Assembly (NCBI RefSeq): GCF_900110765.1
Contig: NZ_FOEO01000027.1
Location: 1 to 64,000, forward strand
DNA from: Pseudomonas sp. NFACC02
Lineage (GTDB): Bacteria; Pseudomonadota; Gammaproteobacteria; Pseudomonadales; Pseudomonadaceae
DNA: 64,000 nt
Direction of reading: 5' to 3'
Part shown: piece after piece, positions 44,118 to 52,327 of the stretch
Position numbering within the stretch: the stretch's first letter is position 1
Layout: every line of letters starts with the position of its first letter
Notes under the pieces: generated by a model
What the model saw: the letters and a program-made list of their open reading frames with translations, nothing else
What the model was told of the DNA's origin: nothing
Database searches by the model: none
Translations under genes and position numbers: made by a program

Positions 44118-44270
44118 TTGCACACGGCTCATTGGGCGTGCGGCGATCGGGATTCGCGGTGCGTTTTCCTCCCGCATTGCAGTCGTTTGAGGACCACAGC
44201 GGGAGGTTGCGCAAAGCGGCGGCGAATGTATCACGTAACCTGTTGAGCGATCACTTACCGACCGCCCTCC

Positions 44271-44936
44271 TCACCCCAGCCGCATCGACAACTCGACGTC
44301 ATCGGCGAACGGGATGGAGATATAGCCCTGCTCCACAGACCGGACACGCGCCAGATACTCCGGCGCGTAGTCGGCGTTGTCAGCGACGATCAGCGCGCCC
44401 GGCTTCAGGCACCCTTCCAGCAAATCCAGAATCTCGGGATACAACGCCTTGGCGCCGTCGAGTAACACCAGGTCGATGCTGTCAGGAAGGTCCCGCCCCA
44501 AGGTCAGCAGCGCATCGCCCTCACGGATTTCCACGAGGTCCAGCAAACCACCCGCAGCCAGATTGTTGCGGGCCTGCGCCACTTTCGAGGACTCGAATTC
44601 GCTGGTAATCAGCAGACCGCCGCCGTTGTCTCGCAGCGCTGCCGCCAGGTGCAACGTCGAAATCCCGAACGAGGTGCCGAACTCGACAATGGTGCGTGCC
44701 TTGCAACTGCACGCCAGCATGTAAAGCAGAGCGCCCGTGTCGCGCGACACGGCGAGCGGAAAATCTTTCAAGCGAGTGTAGAAATCCAGGTAGTCGGTCT
44801 TGCTGCGCATCAGACGGTCCAGATCCTCCCGTGAGAGCTCGGACGCGCCTGGGAGGGACATGGGCGATTGTTCGGACGCCTCGGCGAACAGGCGGTTCAG
44901 CAACGGGGCGACGGGGGCGGAAGTCAGTGTATTCAT
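44271..44936 (-). CDS. O-methyltransferase-type class I SAM protein
   Basis: A 221-residue soluble enzyme. TIVEFGTSFGISTLHLAAAL is the SAM loop, TSEFESSKVAQARNNL the strand-2 acidic region, and LVLLDGAKALYPEIL the catalytic/metal-adjacent segment, as in the Methyltransf_24 group related to caffeoyl-CoA and catechol O-methyltransferases. Substrate is unknown. It is divergent from a TetR regulator with a 92-base shared promoter region, suggesting regulation by it. Confidence 0.87.
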   Translation of the reverse strand: MNTLTSAPVAPLLNRLFAEASEQSPMSLPGASELSREDLDRLMRSKTDYLDFYTRLKDFPLAVSRDTGALLYMLACSCKARTIVEFGTSFGISTLHLAAALRDNGGGLLITSEFESSKVAQARNNLAAGGLLDLVEIREGDALLTLGRDLPDSIDLVLLDGAKALYPEILDLLEGCLKPGALIVADNADYAPEYLARVRSVEQGYISIPFADDVELSMRLG

Positions 44937-44982
44937 GCGTATCTCCGGATTAAAAGAGGCGTCAATCTCAACGCCGGACTAG

Positions 44983-45017
44983 AATGCGACGAATCACTCA
45001 CATTTAATATTCGCATT
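44983..45017. promoter_or_regulatory. Inverted repeat in the methyltransferase/TetR promoter gap
   Basis: AATGCGA (44983-44989) and TCGCATT (45011-45017) are exact inverted repeats 21 bases apart in the divergent intergenic region, with an AT-rich TTTAATAT between. They could be half sites for the TetR protein. The spacing is longer than in most TetR operators, so this is tentative. Confidence 0.35.
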
Positions 45018-45028
45018 GTCGAGCCGCC

Positions 45029-45661
45029 ATGACTGATTCCCGTAACCCCTCGATTTCTCAGCGTAAAAAGCCAAAACAGGCGCGCTCGGAAGCTTCCGTT
45101 TCCATCATTCTCGAAGCGGCTGTTCAGGTTTTGGCAAAAGAAGGTGCTGCCCGATTCACCACTGCCAGAGTGGCGGAAAAAGCAGGCGTGAGCATTGGCT
45201 CGCTGTATCAGTATTTCCCCAACAAGGCCGCCATCCTGTTCCGATTGCAAAGCGATGAGTGGAAACAAACGACCGAACTGCTGACCCGCATCCTCGGTGA
45301 CACCGCCACGCCGCCTTTTCAGCGGCTACGGAATCTGGTCCACACCTTCATTTGTTCAGAATGCGAAGAAGCTGACATGCGCATCGCACTCGACGACGCA
45401 GCACCGCTGTACCGGCACGCGCCCGAGGCACAGGAAGCCAAGGCAACCGGCGAGCGCGCCATACAACGTTTCATGGAAGAGGTCTTGCCTGAGGCACAGC
45501 AGACCGTGAGAGCGCAGGCAGCCGATCTGATAAAGACAACGATGAGCACCGTGGGCAAGGCATTTTCCGAAAGCCCTCGGACCGCCGCAGAGATCGAGAA
45601 CTACTCCAACGCCATGGCCGACATGTTTTGCGCCTACCTTGAACGGCTCCGCACCGGCTGA
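45029..45661 (+). CDS. TetR-family transcriptional regulator
   Basis: A 210-residue regulator with the classic N-terminal helix-turn-helix: ASVSIILEAAVQVLAKEGAARFTTARVAEKAGVSIGSLYQYFPNKAAIL around residues 20-70. The C-terminal ligand domain is not recognisable by eye. It is placed head-to-head with the O-methyltransferase gene and likely represses it and itself. It ends 74 bases from the 3' end of tRNA-Lys. Confidence 0.92.
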   Translation: MTDSRNPSISQRKKPKQARSEASVSIILEAAVQVLAKEGAARFTTARVAEKAGVSIGSLYQYFPNKAAILFRLQSDEWKQTTELLTRILGDTATPPFQRLRNLVHTFICSECEEADMRIALDDAAPLYRHAPEAQEAKATGERAIQRFMEEVLPEAQQTVRAQAADLIKTTMSTVGKAFSESPRTAAEIENYSNAMADMFCAYLERLRTG

Positions 45662-45683
45662 GTGAACCCACTGAATCCAGGGC

Positions 45684-45729
45684 AAAAAAAAACCCGAGAA
45701 TTCACACTTTCGTGGACCTCTCGGGTTTT
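45684..45729 (-). terminator. Terminator downstream of tRNA-Lys
   Basis: AAAACCCGAGA and TCTCGGGTTTT pair across a 19-base loop, and on the minus strand a run of T residues follows (A run at 45684-45692). It lies just beyond the tRNA CCA end. Confidence 0.88.
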
Positions 45730-45734
45730 GAAGA

Positions 45735-45810
45735 TGGTGGGTCGTGTAGGATTCGAACCTACGACCAATTGGTTAAAAGCCAACTGCTCTACCAACTGAG
45801 CTAACGACCC
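45735..45810 (-). tRNA. tRNA-Lys (anticodon TTT)
   Basis: A 76-base tRNA with acceptor stem GGGTCGT/ACGACCC, D arm TAGCTCAGTTGGTAGAGC, anticodon loop CTTTTAA and encoded CCA. It follows queE-queC on the same strand, as in PAO1 (PA0976.1), where the same tRNA serves as an integration site for genomic islands. No second copy of its 3' end was noticed nearby. Confidence 0.97.
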
Positions 45811-45873
45811 GCTTCGTGGTGGCGCGTATATTACTGATTTTTCTCAGTAATTCAACACCTGATTTAAAAAAAC

Positions 45874-46548
45874 TTAAAAATAACGTGTCGGATCCGGTAC
45901 ACCAGCGGCCAAGAAGCCTTCGGCGCGCAGTCGGCAGCTGTCACATTTGCCGCATGCACGGCCCTGATCATCCGCCTGATAGCAGGAAACGGTCAGGCCG
46001 TAATCGACACCCAGACGTGTGCCCGCCTTGACGATGTCGGCCTTGCTGAGCATCTGCAATGGGGCCCGAATCGTGAAGCCCTGCCCTTCCACCCCGGCCT
46101 TGGTCGCCAGGTTCGCCATCCGCTCGAACGACTCGACGAATTCCGGTCGGCAGTCCGGGTAACCGGAATAATCAACGGCATTCACACCGATGAAGATGTC
46201 ACGCGCTCCCAGCACTTCTGCCCATCCGAGCGCCAATGACAGGAAGACGGTATTGCGCGCAGGCACGTAGGTCACAGGAATGCCTTCACCCGGCGTTTCA
46301 GGCACGGCGATGCTGCTGTCGGTCAGTGCCGAACCGCCGATGCCATTCAGGTTAAGGCCAATCACCTTGTGCTCGACCACACCCAGATCTTTCGCGACGC
46401 GTTCGGCCGCCTGAAGCTCGGCGCGATGACGCTGCCCGTAATCAAAACTCATGGTGTAGCAGGCGAAACCGTCGGCTTTTGCCATGGCAACCACGGTCGC
46501 CGAATCCAGACCGCCAGACAGCAGAATTACCGCTCGTTTCTCAGTCAT
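45874..46548 (-). CDS. queC: 7-cyano-7-deazaguanine synthase
   Basis: A 224-residue ATP-dependent ligase that turns 7-carboxy-7-deazaguanine into preQ0 for queuosine. The PP-loop is VILLSGGLDSATVVAMA, and the zinc cysteines are in SCYQADDQGRACGKCDSCRLR near the end. The start at 46548 (MTEKRAVIL) is favoured by comparison with remembered Pseudomonas QueC; ATG 46563, directly after the queE stop, adds five residues and is equally possible. It is downstream of queE and upstream of tRNA-Lys. Confidence 0.95.
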   Translation of the reverse strand: MTEKRAVILLSGGLDSATVVAMAKADGFACYTMSFDYGQRHRAELQAAERVAKDLGVVEHKVIGLNLNGIGGSALTDSSIAVPETPGEGIPVTYVPARNTVFLSLALGWAEVLGARDIFIGVNAVDYSGYPDCRPEFVESFERMANLATKAGVEGQGFTIRAPLQMLSKADIVKAGTRLGVDYGLTVSCYQADDQGRACGKCDSCRLRAEGFLAAGVPDPTRYF

Positions 46549-46564
46549 CGTTTGTTCACTCATG

Positions 46565-47212
46565 TCAGCGCCCCGGCTCGTCGTTCCAGAGAATTTTATG
46601 CAGCTGCAACTGCAGCCGTACCGGCAGGTTGTCCGCGACGATCCAGTCGGCCAGATCGGTGACATTCAGGTCGCGGTGAACGGGAGAAAACAGCACCTCG
46701 CCCGCGCGGCGATCAAGCCCGTACTGGATGATCTTCGAAACAGCCCAGTCGTAGTCTTCCCGCGAGCAGATCACGAACTTGACCTGATCATTGGACGTCA
46801 GCAGCTCGATATTTTCATATCGGTTGCGAGCGACTTCCCTGGAGCCGGGCGTTTTCAGGTCCACCACGCGACTGACACGCGGATCGACCTTCGAGATGTC
46901 CAGCGCACCACTGGTTTCCAGCGACACCTCGTACCCGGCATCGCACAGGCGCTTGAGCAGCGGGATCGCATTTGGCTGAGCCAAAGGCTCTCCGCCGGTG
47001 ACGCAGACATAGCGGGGACGAAAGCTGGCAACTTGCTCCATGAGCGAGTCGAGGGTTTGAAGGGTGCCGCCCGTGAAGGCGTATTCGCTGTCGCAATAAC
47101 CGCAACGCAACGGGCAACCAGTGAGGCGCACAAATACGGTAGGCAAGCCTGCCGTGCGCGTTTCACCCTGCAACGAGTAAAAAACTTCGGTGATACGTAA
47201 TGTGTCTTGCAT
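46565..47212 (-). CDS. queE: 7-carboxy-7-deazaguanine synthase
   Basis: A 215-residue radical SAM enzyme of the queuosine pathway. The cluster cysteines are RLTGCPLRCGYCDSEYAF (CxxxCxxC), then CVTGGEPLAQP for SAM binding. The opening ITEVFYSLQGETRTAG recognises the substrate. Start 47212 (MQDTLRITE) fits the family. Its stop is one base from the alternative queC start, so queE and queC form an operon behind the tol-pal genes, separated from them by a terminator. Confidence 0.95.
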   Translation of the reverse strand: MQDTLRITEVFYSLQGETRTAGLPTVFVRLTGCPLRCGYCDSEYAFTGGTLQTLDSLMEQVASFRPRYVCVTGGEPLAQPNAIPLLKRLCDAGYEVSLETSGALDISKVDPRVSRVVDLKTPGSREVARNRYENIELLTSNDQVKFVICSREDYDWAVSKIIQYGLDRRAGEVLFSPVHRDLNVTDLADWIVADNLPVRLQLQLHKILWNDEPGR

Positions 47213-47336
47213 AGGGGCCACGGGCGTAACGGCTAAACAGGCCATCCGCCTCCGTCAGGCACTTCCATACACCCTGCGTTCGCAGAATCTAAAGAAGCGT
47301 AATCAATACCGGAATTTCGGGTGCGAGATTCTAACG

Positions 47337-47361
47337 AAAAAAGCCGCGCAACGCGCGGCTT
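47337..47361 (-). terminator. Terminator of the tol-pal operon
   Basis: AGCCGCGC and GCGCGGCT pair around a short AAC loop, and the A run at 47337-47341 becomes a T tail on the minus strand. It is 30 bases past the cpoB stop. Confidence 0.9.
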
Positions 47362-47391
47362 TCTTGAATCGAGGGTCAAACCAGCGGGTCG

Positions 47392-48225
47392 TCAGAGACG
47401 CTGAAGGTCACGCTGAGCCAGCTGTGCCGCCGAGGTGCCCGGGTATTGGGCGACGACTTGCTGCAAAATGCCTTTGACCTTGTCGGTATGACCCAGACGG
47501 CGTTCGACATCCGCCAGCTTGTAGAGAGAGTCAGGCACTTTGGCGTGCTTGGGGTACAACTGGCTGACCTTGGCGAAGGCCTGACCAGCACCTTGAAGGT
47601 CGCCTTTGGCCAGATTCACTTCGCCCAGCCAGTACTGGGCATTGCCCGCGTACTGGCTGTTCGGGTACTTGCGCAAGAACGCGGAGAACGCCTGGCTGGC
47701 CTTGTCGAAATCCTTGGCCTTGATCAGGTCGAAAGCAGCGTCGTAATAGAGCTTCTCTTTCGCCGGATCAGCGGGTTCGCTGCTGGCTTGCGGCGCCTGA
47801 CCGGCTGCTGCGCCAGCGGCGGGTGCTGCGGGTGTTCCGCCGGCATTGACGCCGCCGTCGGAACCAGAATTATTGGCAGAGGAAGCAGCGGGTGCGCCGC
47901 CAGCTCCGATGCGAGAGTCGAGGTCTTTGTAACGATCCAGCGCTTCTTGCTTCATTTGCTGAATATCGTTCTGCTGGACTTCGACCATTCCGCGCAAGCG
48001 CGAAATTTCATCCTGCATTTGTTGCAACTGCATGAACAGCTGACCTTGCGCCGAAGGCTGAGGCGTCGCCCCACCTCCGGCGTAGGCGCCCGCCGTACCA
48101 TAACCCGATGGCGGATAACTGCTGCCAGCGGAGCCAGAGTTGTCATCGACCACAGGAACCGCACCCATCGCTGCAAGAGGAAGGGTGAGAGCCAAAACGG
48201 TTAAAGCACGGCGGCACGTTCGCAT
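47392..48225 (-). CDS. cpoB: Cell division coordinator CpoB (YbgF)
   Basis: A 277-residue periplasmic protein of the Tol-Pal system that couples outer-membrane constriction with peptidoglycan synthesis. A signal peptide (LTVLALTLPLAAMGA) leads to a trimerising coiled coil (LFMQLQQMQDEISRLRGMVEVQ-like, residues 60-100), then a Gly/Ala/Ser-rich linker and C-terminal TPRs (FDLIKAKDFDKASQAFSAFL and following). The stop of pal is six bases upstream of the ATG at 48225. The low-complexity linker is longer than in enterobacteria. Confidence 0.94.
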   Translation of the reverse strand: MRTCRRALTVLALTLPLAAMGAVPVVDDNSGSAGSSYPPSGYGTAGAYAGGGATPQPSAQGQLFMQLQQMQDEISRLRGMVEVQQNDIQQMKQEALDRYKDLDSRIGAGGAPAASSANNSGSDGGVNAGGTPAAPAAGAAAGQAPQASSEPADPAKEKLYYDAAFDLIKAKDFDKASQAFSAFLRKYPNSQYAGNAQYWLGEVNLAKGDLQGAGQAFAKVSQLYPKHAKVPDSLYKLADVERRLGHTDKVKGILQQVVAQYPGTSAAQLAQRDLQRL

Positions 48226-48231
48226 GTCAAA

Positions 48232-48732
48232 TTACTTACGCAGTTCGACGCGACGGTTTTGAGCCCAGGATTGCTCGTCGTTGCCGGTAGCAACTGGACG
48301 CTCTTCACCATAGGACACGACTTCCAGCTGAGCTGGCGAAACGCCTTGCAGAACCAGGTAGCGCTGAACGGCTTTCGCACGACGCTCGCCCAGGGCCAGG
48401 TTGTATTCGCGAGTGCCGCGTTCGTCGGTGTTACCTTCCAGAACAACGCGAGCGCCGCTGGCTTTCAGGTCCTTGGCGTGAACGTCCAGAGCGCGCATGG
48501 CTTCTGGCTTCAGGTCAGAACTGTCGTATTCGAAGTAGAAAGTGGTGATTGCGCGCAGAGCAGCTTCTTCGCTCAGGGAGCCATCAACGGCACCGGTGTT
48601 TGCGCCATAACCAGCGTTTGGATCTACAGCAGCGCCTTGACCGGCATTGTCGCCGCCTTTGGACGAGCAACCTACAGCTACCGCCATGGCCAGAGCCAGC
48701 GCAGCAAATTTACCAAACTTCAGCATTTCCAT
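48232..48732 (-). CDS. pal: Peptidoglycan-associated lipoprotein (OprL)
   Basis: A 166-residue outer-membrane lipoprotein. The lipobox AVAVGCSSKG gives Cys22 as the acylated residue. The OmpA-like domain binds peptidoglycan through GNTDERGTREYNLALGERRA. It interacts with TolB and cpoB product during division. TTAGGAG precedes the ATG at 48732; an ATG two codons later is possible. It lies 52 bases after tolB. Confidence 0.97.
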   Translation of the reverse strand: MEMLKFGKFAALALAMAVAVGCSSKGGDNAGQGAAVDPNAGYGANTGAVDGSLSEEAALRAITTFYFEYDSSDLKPEAMRALDVHAKDLKASGARVVLEGNTDERGTREYNLALGERRAKAVQRYLVLQGVSPAQLEVVSYGEERPVATGNDEQSWAQNRRVELRK

Positions 48733-48784
48733 CGTGAAACTCCTAATGAACCCCAGTGTGTTAAGTAAAACGTAAAGCGCCGCG

Positions 48785-50086
48785 TCAGTTCAGGTAAGGG
48801 GACCAGGAAGGTTCTCTGACTTCGCCTTGAGCGGTAGGAAGCGGGAGCCTTACGCGTCCATTGATGGACACGAGCATCAAGACTCCCCGGCCCTGCTGGC
48901 GGGTGGCGTAGATTACCATGGTGCCGTTGGGCGCGACAGTAGGCGACTCATCAAGGTTGCTATCCGTAAGGATTTTTACGCTACCGCGCTGCAAATCCTG
49001 AGCCGCGACCTTGAAGTTGGTAAAACCATCTTGACGATGGATCATGACCAGCGTTTTTTCATCAGCCGACAACTTAGGGTTGGCGTTGTAGTTACCAATG
49101 AAAGTGACTCGCTCGGCGCCACCGCCATTAATGCTCGTTTTATAGATCTGTGGTTTACCACCACGATCCGAAGTGAAATAAATGGTCGAGCCATCTTTAC
49201 CAAAGAAAGGTTCGGTATCGATGGCGGGGTCATTAGTGACACGCGAAAGCTGACGAGTCGCCAGATTCATCACATAAATGTCCGGGTTGCCGTCTTTCGA
49301 CAGAACCATCGCCAGCTTGCTGCCGTCCGGGGACCACGCCGGTGCGCCGTTCAGGCCTTCAAAGTTGGTGATCTGCTCGCGACGACCGGTGTCGATGTGC
49401 TGAATGAAGATGCGCGGACGCTTTTGTTCAAACGATACGTACGCAATCCGCTTGCCATCCGGCGCAAAGCGCGGCGACAGGATCGGCTCACGCGACTGCA
49501 ACAGCGTCACTGCGCGCGCACCGTCGTAGTCCGAACGCTGCAGCGTATAGCGGGTGTTGTTGGCCGCGAAACGCTCGGCGGTGACGTAGAGCAGACGGGT
49601 GGAAAACGCGCCCCTGATCCCGGTCAGCTTTTCGAACGACTGGTCGGAGATGTAGTGCGCCATGTCGCGCAACTGGTCAGTGGTTCCCGACACGTTACCG
49701 GTCAGAACCTGCTGCTCGGTCGCGACGTTGAACAGTGCGTACTGAACCTGCAGACGCCCACCCGCCGGGGTGATGCTGCCGACCATGACGTACTGGGCAC
49801 CCAGTGCTTTCCAGTCACGGAAAATGATTTCGCTGGCCTGGCTAGGCTGGCTGATCATGTTCTGCTTTGGGATGGGCGAGTAGTAGCCCGAGTTCAGCAA
49901 GTCATTGCTGATGATCGAAGCCATGTCTTCAGGCAACACGCTGCCGCCCTGAAGGCCAAACGGCACGATCGCGATCGGCGTGGCACGGTCACTGCCGCTG
50001 GTGACCAGAATATTCTTTTCGTCGGCAGCGGCGAAACCCGCTGCGCAACAAAGAACGACAAGCAATCCTCGAAGAAGGTTAATCAC
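48785..50086 (-). CDS. tolB: Tol-Pal system protein TolB
   Basis: A 433-residue periplasmic protein with a signal peptide (LLRGLLVVLCCAAGFAAA), an N-terminal alpha/beta domain and a six-bladed beta-propeller with repeats such as FAPDGKRIAYVSFE and WSPDGSKLAMVLSKDG. It bridges TolA and Pal. The start is GTG at 50084-50086, overlapping the tolA stop (GTGA), so it is translationally coupled. Confidence 0.97.
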   Translation of the reverse strand: MINLLRGLLVVLCCAAGFAAADEKNILVTSGSDRATPIAIVPFGLQGGSVLPEDMASIISNDLLNSGYYSPIPKQNMISQPSQASEIIFRDWKALGAQYVMVGSITPAGGRLQVQYALFNVATEQQVLTGNVSGTTDQLRDMAHYISDQSFEKLTGIRGAFSTRLLYVTAERFAANNTRYTLQRSDYDGARAVTLLQSREPILSPRFAPDGKRIAYVSFEQKRPRIFIQHIDTGRREQITNFEGLNGAPAWSPDGSKLAMVLSKDGNPDIYVMNLATRQLSRVTNDPAIDTEPFFGKDGSTIYFTSDRGGKPQIYKTSINGGGAERVTFIGNYNANPKLSADEKTLVMIHRQDGFTNFKVAAQDLQRGSVKILTDSNLDESPTVAPNGTMVIYATRQQGRGVLMLVSINGRVRLPLPTAQGEVREPSWSPYLN

Positions 50087-51153
50087 AAGGCTAGGTCCTC
50101 AGGTGTGAATGTCATCTTGAATGAACGATAGGGTGCGAAATCCGAAGGTTTCATACCCTGCATCTCTGTCAAACGACCAATATTCTTGACCGCTGCTACT
50201 GCTGAACTGTCGAAAGGACCATCGCCGCTGGACTTGGACACAGTCACCGAAGAAACCGTACCGTCCGGCAACATGCCGATCTGCAACACGACTGTCATGC
50301 CTTTACGCGCCGAAGGTGGACGTGCCCAACCCTCTGCAGCCCGCGAGCGAATCAAGTCATCGAAGCTGCCAGCCACTTCGTCACCCTTTTCATCGGCCAG
50401 TGCCTGCTGGCGTTCCGGCTTGTCTGAGAGCAAATCAGCCAATGCTTGCGCCTTCTTCTCTTCCGCCGACTTACGGGCAGCATCCTGGGCTTTCTTCTTC
50501 GCGTCTTCCGCAGCCTTTTTCTTGGCATCTTCAGCCGCTTTTTTCTTCGCGTCCTCGGCGGCCTTTTTCTTCGCGTCTTCAGCAGCCTGCTTCTTAGCGT
50601 CCTCGGCAGCCTGTTTCTTGGCTTCTTCGGCGGCCGCGCGTTTGGCGTCTTCCTCGGCTTTCTTCTTCGCGTCGTCTTCGGCTTTCTTCTTGGCTATATC
50701 AGCCAATTGTTTCTCTTGCGCGGCTTTCTTCGCGTCGTCCGCTTTTTTGGCTTCGGCTTTCTTCGCGTCATCAGCCTTCTTGGCTTCTTCTGCTTTCTTC
50801 GCTTCCTCGGCCTTTTGCTCTTCGGCTTTTTGAGCGGCATCGGCTTTCTTTTGTTCCGCCGCCTTTATCGCCTCTTGTTCAACTTTTTTCTGTTCCATCT
50901 GCTCGACTTCTGTCTGTCGCGCAGCGGACTTCTTTGCCTCGCCAGCAAGCTTCTGGTTGGTCTGGGTCGTCGCCTGACTTTTCGACTTCAACTGATAAAG
51001 CGTGGCCTGCACGATCGGCTTCGCTTCAGGCAGCTCCGGCGTCATCGCGAAGCTGACGAACAACAGACCAAAAATCAGGACGTGCAGTGCCACAGCCCAG
51101 ACTGAGGGCCAGAAGTAGCTTTCCGAGGCTGACGGCTCTCGAATTGGCTGCAT
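50083..51153 (-). CDS. tolA: Tol-Pal system protein TolA
   Basis: A 356-residue inner-membrane protein spanning the periplasm. A single helix at residues 17-36 is followed by a long Ala/Lys/Glu-rich alpha-helical stalk (about 60-235). The C-terminal domain (260-356, e.g. MTVVLQIGMLPDGTVSSVTV) contacts TolB and Pal. Residues 174-221 consist of six octapeptides of the AAEDAKKK type, encoded by 24-base DNA repeats at 50491-50634. The stop of tolR shares its last base with the ATG. Confidence 0.96.
   Translation of the reverse strand: MQPIREPSASESYFWPSVWAVALHVLIFGLLFVSFAMTPELPEAKPIVQATLYQLKSKSQATTQTNQKLAGEAKKSAARQTEVEQMEQKKVEQEAIKAAEQKKADAAQKAEEQKAEEAKKAEEAKKADDAKKAEAKKADDAKKAAQEKQLADIAKKKAEDDAKKKAEEDAKRAAAEEAKKQAAEDAKKQAAEDAKKKAAEDAKKKAAEDAKKKAAEDAKKKAQDAARKSAEEKKAQALADLLSDKPERQQALADEKGDEVAGSFDDLIRSRAAEGWARPPSARKGMTVVLQIGMLPDGTVSSVTVSKSSGDGPFDSSAVAAVKNIGRLTEMQGMKPSDFAPYRSFKMTFTPEDLAL
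50491..50634 (-). repeat. Six tandem 24-base repeats inside tolA
   Basis: Six in-frame units encode AAEEAKKQ, AAEDAKKQ and four AAEDAKKK copies. The units differ mainly at third codon positions. Such arrays can change length by slippage, so stalk length may vary between strains. Confidence 0.8.
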
Positions 51154-51617
51154 CAGGGCGCCTCGGTAATCAGACCAACGTTCCCGACTCCGGCCTTCTG
51201 CAATCCGCCCATGGTGCCCATTACAGCACCGTAATCGACGGTCTTGTCGCCACGAATGAAGACCTGAGTCTGCTTGCCCGCTTCGCGACCTGCCGCAATG
51301 ATCTTGGTCACGGCACTGGTCAGCTGCGGCAAGGTCATGGCCTTGTCCATCTGTTTGTCGGTATCGACTTCGCTGCCAAGGTTCCAGTAGTAGGTCTTGT
51401 CAGCCTTGATCGAAATGGTCAGGACCTGATTGTTGTTGTCCTGCGGCAACGCCTCGCTGGAGACCTTGGGCAGGTCGACTTTCACGCCCTGGTTAATCAT
51501 TGGAGCCGTCACCATGAAGATGACGAGCAGCACCAGCATCACGTCGATGTAAGGCACCACGTTCATTTCGGCGACCGGCTTGCGTTTGCTGCGTCGGCCG
51601 CGAGCGATTAAAGCCAT
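51153..51617 (-). CDS. tolR: Tol-Pal system protein TolR
   Basis: A 154-residue ExbD/TolR-type protein. One helix near residues 20-40 (VVPYIDVMLVLLVIFMVTAP) carries the proton-path Asp, followed by a periplasmic domain. With TolQ it converts the proton motive force into TolA movement. The start is 14 bases after tolQ. Confidence 0.96.
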   Translation of the reverse strand: MALIARGRRSKRKPVAEMNVVPYIDVMLVLLVIFMVTAPMINQGVKVDLPKVSSEALPQDNNNQVLTISIKADKTYYWNLGSEVDTDKQMDKAMTLPQLTSAVTKIIAAGREAGKQTQVFIRGDKTVDYGAVMGTMGGLQKAGVGNVGLITEAP

Positions 51618-51631
51618 TGGGAAATACCTGC

Positions 51632-52327
51632 TTAGTCTTCGCTGGTGTGCACTTTACGGTGCAGGATGGCCTGGAATTCGTCGGCGAATGTGTAGTAACG
51701 GCCAATCAGGGTCTCGCCGCGGGCGGCAAAACGGTTGTAGGCGATTACTGCAGGGATTGCGGCGAACAGACCGATGGCGGTAGCGATCAGTGCTTCGGCG
51801 ATACCTGGTGCGACCGTGGCCAGCGTGGCCTGTTGTGCAGTGGCCAGCCCCCGGAAGGAGTTCATGATCCCCCAGACGGTACCGAACAGACCGACATAGG
51901 GACTGGTGGAACCGACAGTGGCCAGGAACGGCAGGCTTTGCTCCAGCTTCTCTTCTTCACGGGAAATGGCGACACGCATGGCACGTGCGACACCTTCCAT
52001 CACCGCATCAGGATCGACGCCCGGCTGTTGACGCAGACGCGAGAACTCCTTGAAACCGGCACGGAAGATCTGCTCCACACCTGAATCCGGATCAGGGTTG
52101 CTACCGGCCTGACGATACAGCTTGGACAGGTCAATGCCCGACCAGAAGCGCTCTTCGAAGCTTTCCAGCGCTCGGCGCCCGGCACGCAGCATGGCGCTGC
52201 GCTGAAAAATCATGATCCACGAAGTGACCGATGCGGCCACCAGGATCAGCATCACCAACTGTACGACCACGCTGGCATTGCTGACCAAACTCCACATGGA
52301 GGAATGGTCGACGACGTTAGCTTCCAC
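51632..52327 (-). CDS. tolQ: Tol-Pal system protein TolQ
   Basis: A 231-residue ExbB/TolQ-type proton channel with three helices (about residues 16-38, 135-160 and 170-195), containing VGLFGTVWGIMNSFRGL and ALIATAIGLFAAIPAVIAYN. The start is GTG at 52325-52327, with AGGAG ahead, giving MEANVVDHSSMW. It overlaps the 3' end of ybgC by 11 bases, placing ybgC in the same operon. Confidence 0.96.
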   Translation of the reverse strand: MEANVVDHSSMWSLVSNASVVVQLVMLILVAASVTSWIMIFQRSAMLRAGRRALESFEERFWSGIDLSKLYRQAGSNPDPDSGVEQIFRAGFKEFSRLRQQPGVDPDAVMEGVARAMRVAISREEEKLEQSLPFLATVGSTSPYVGLFGTVWGIMNSFRGLATAQQATLATVAPGIAEALIATAIGLFAAIPAVIAYNRFAARGETLIGRYYTFADEFQAILHRKVHTSED

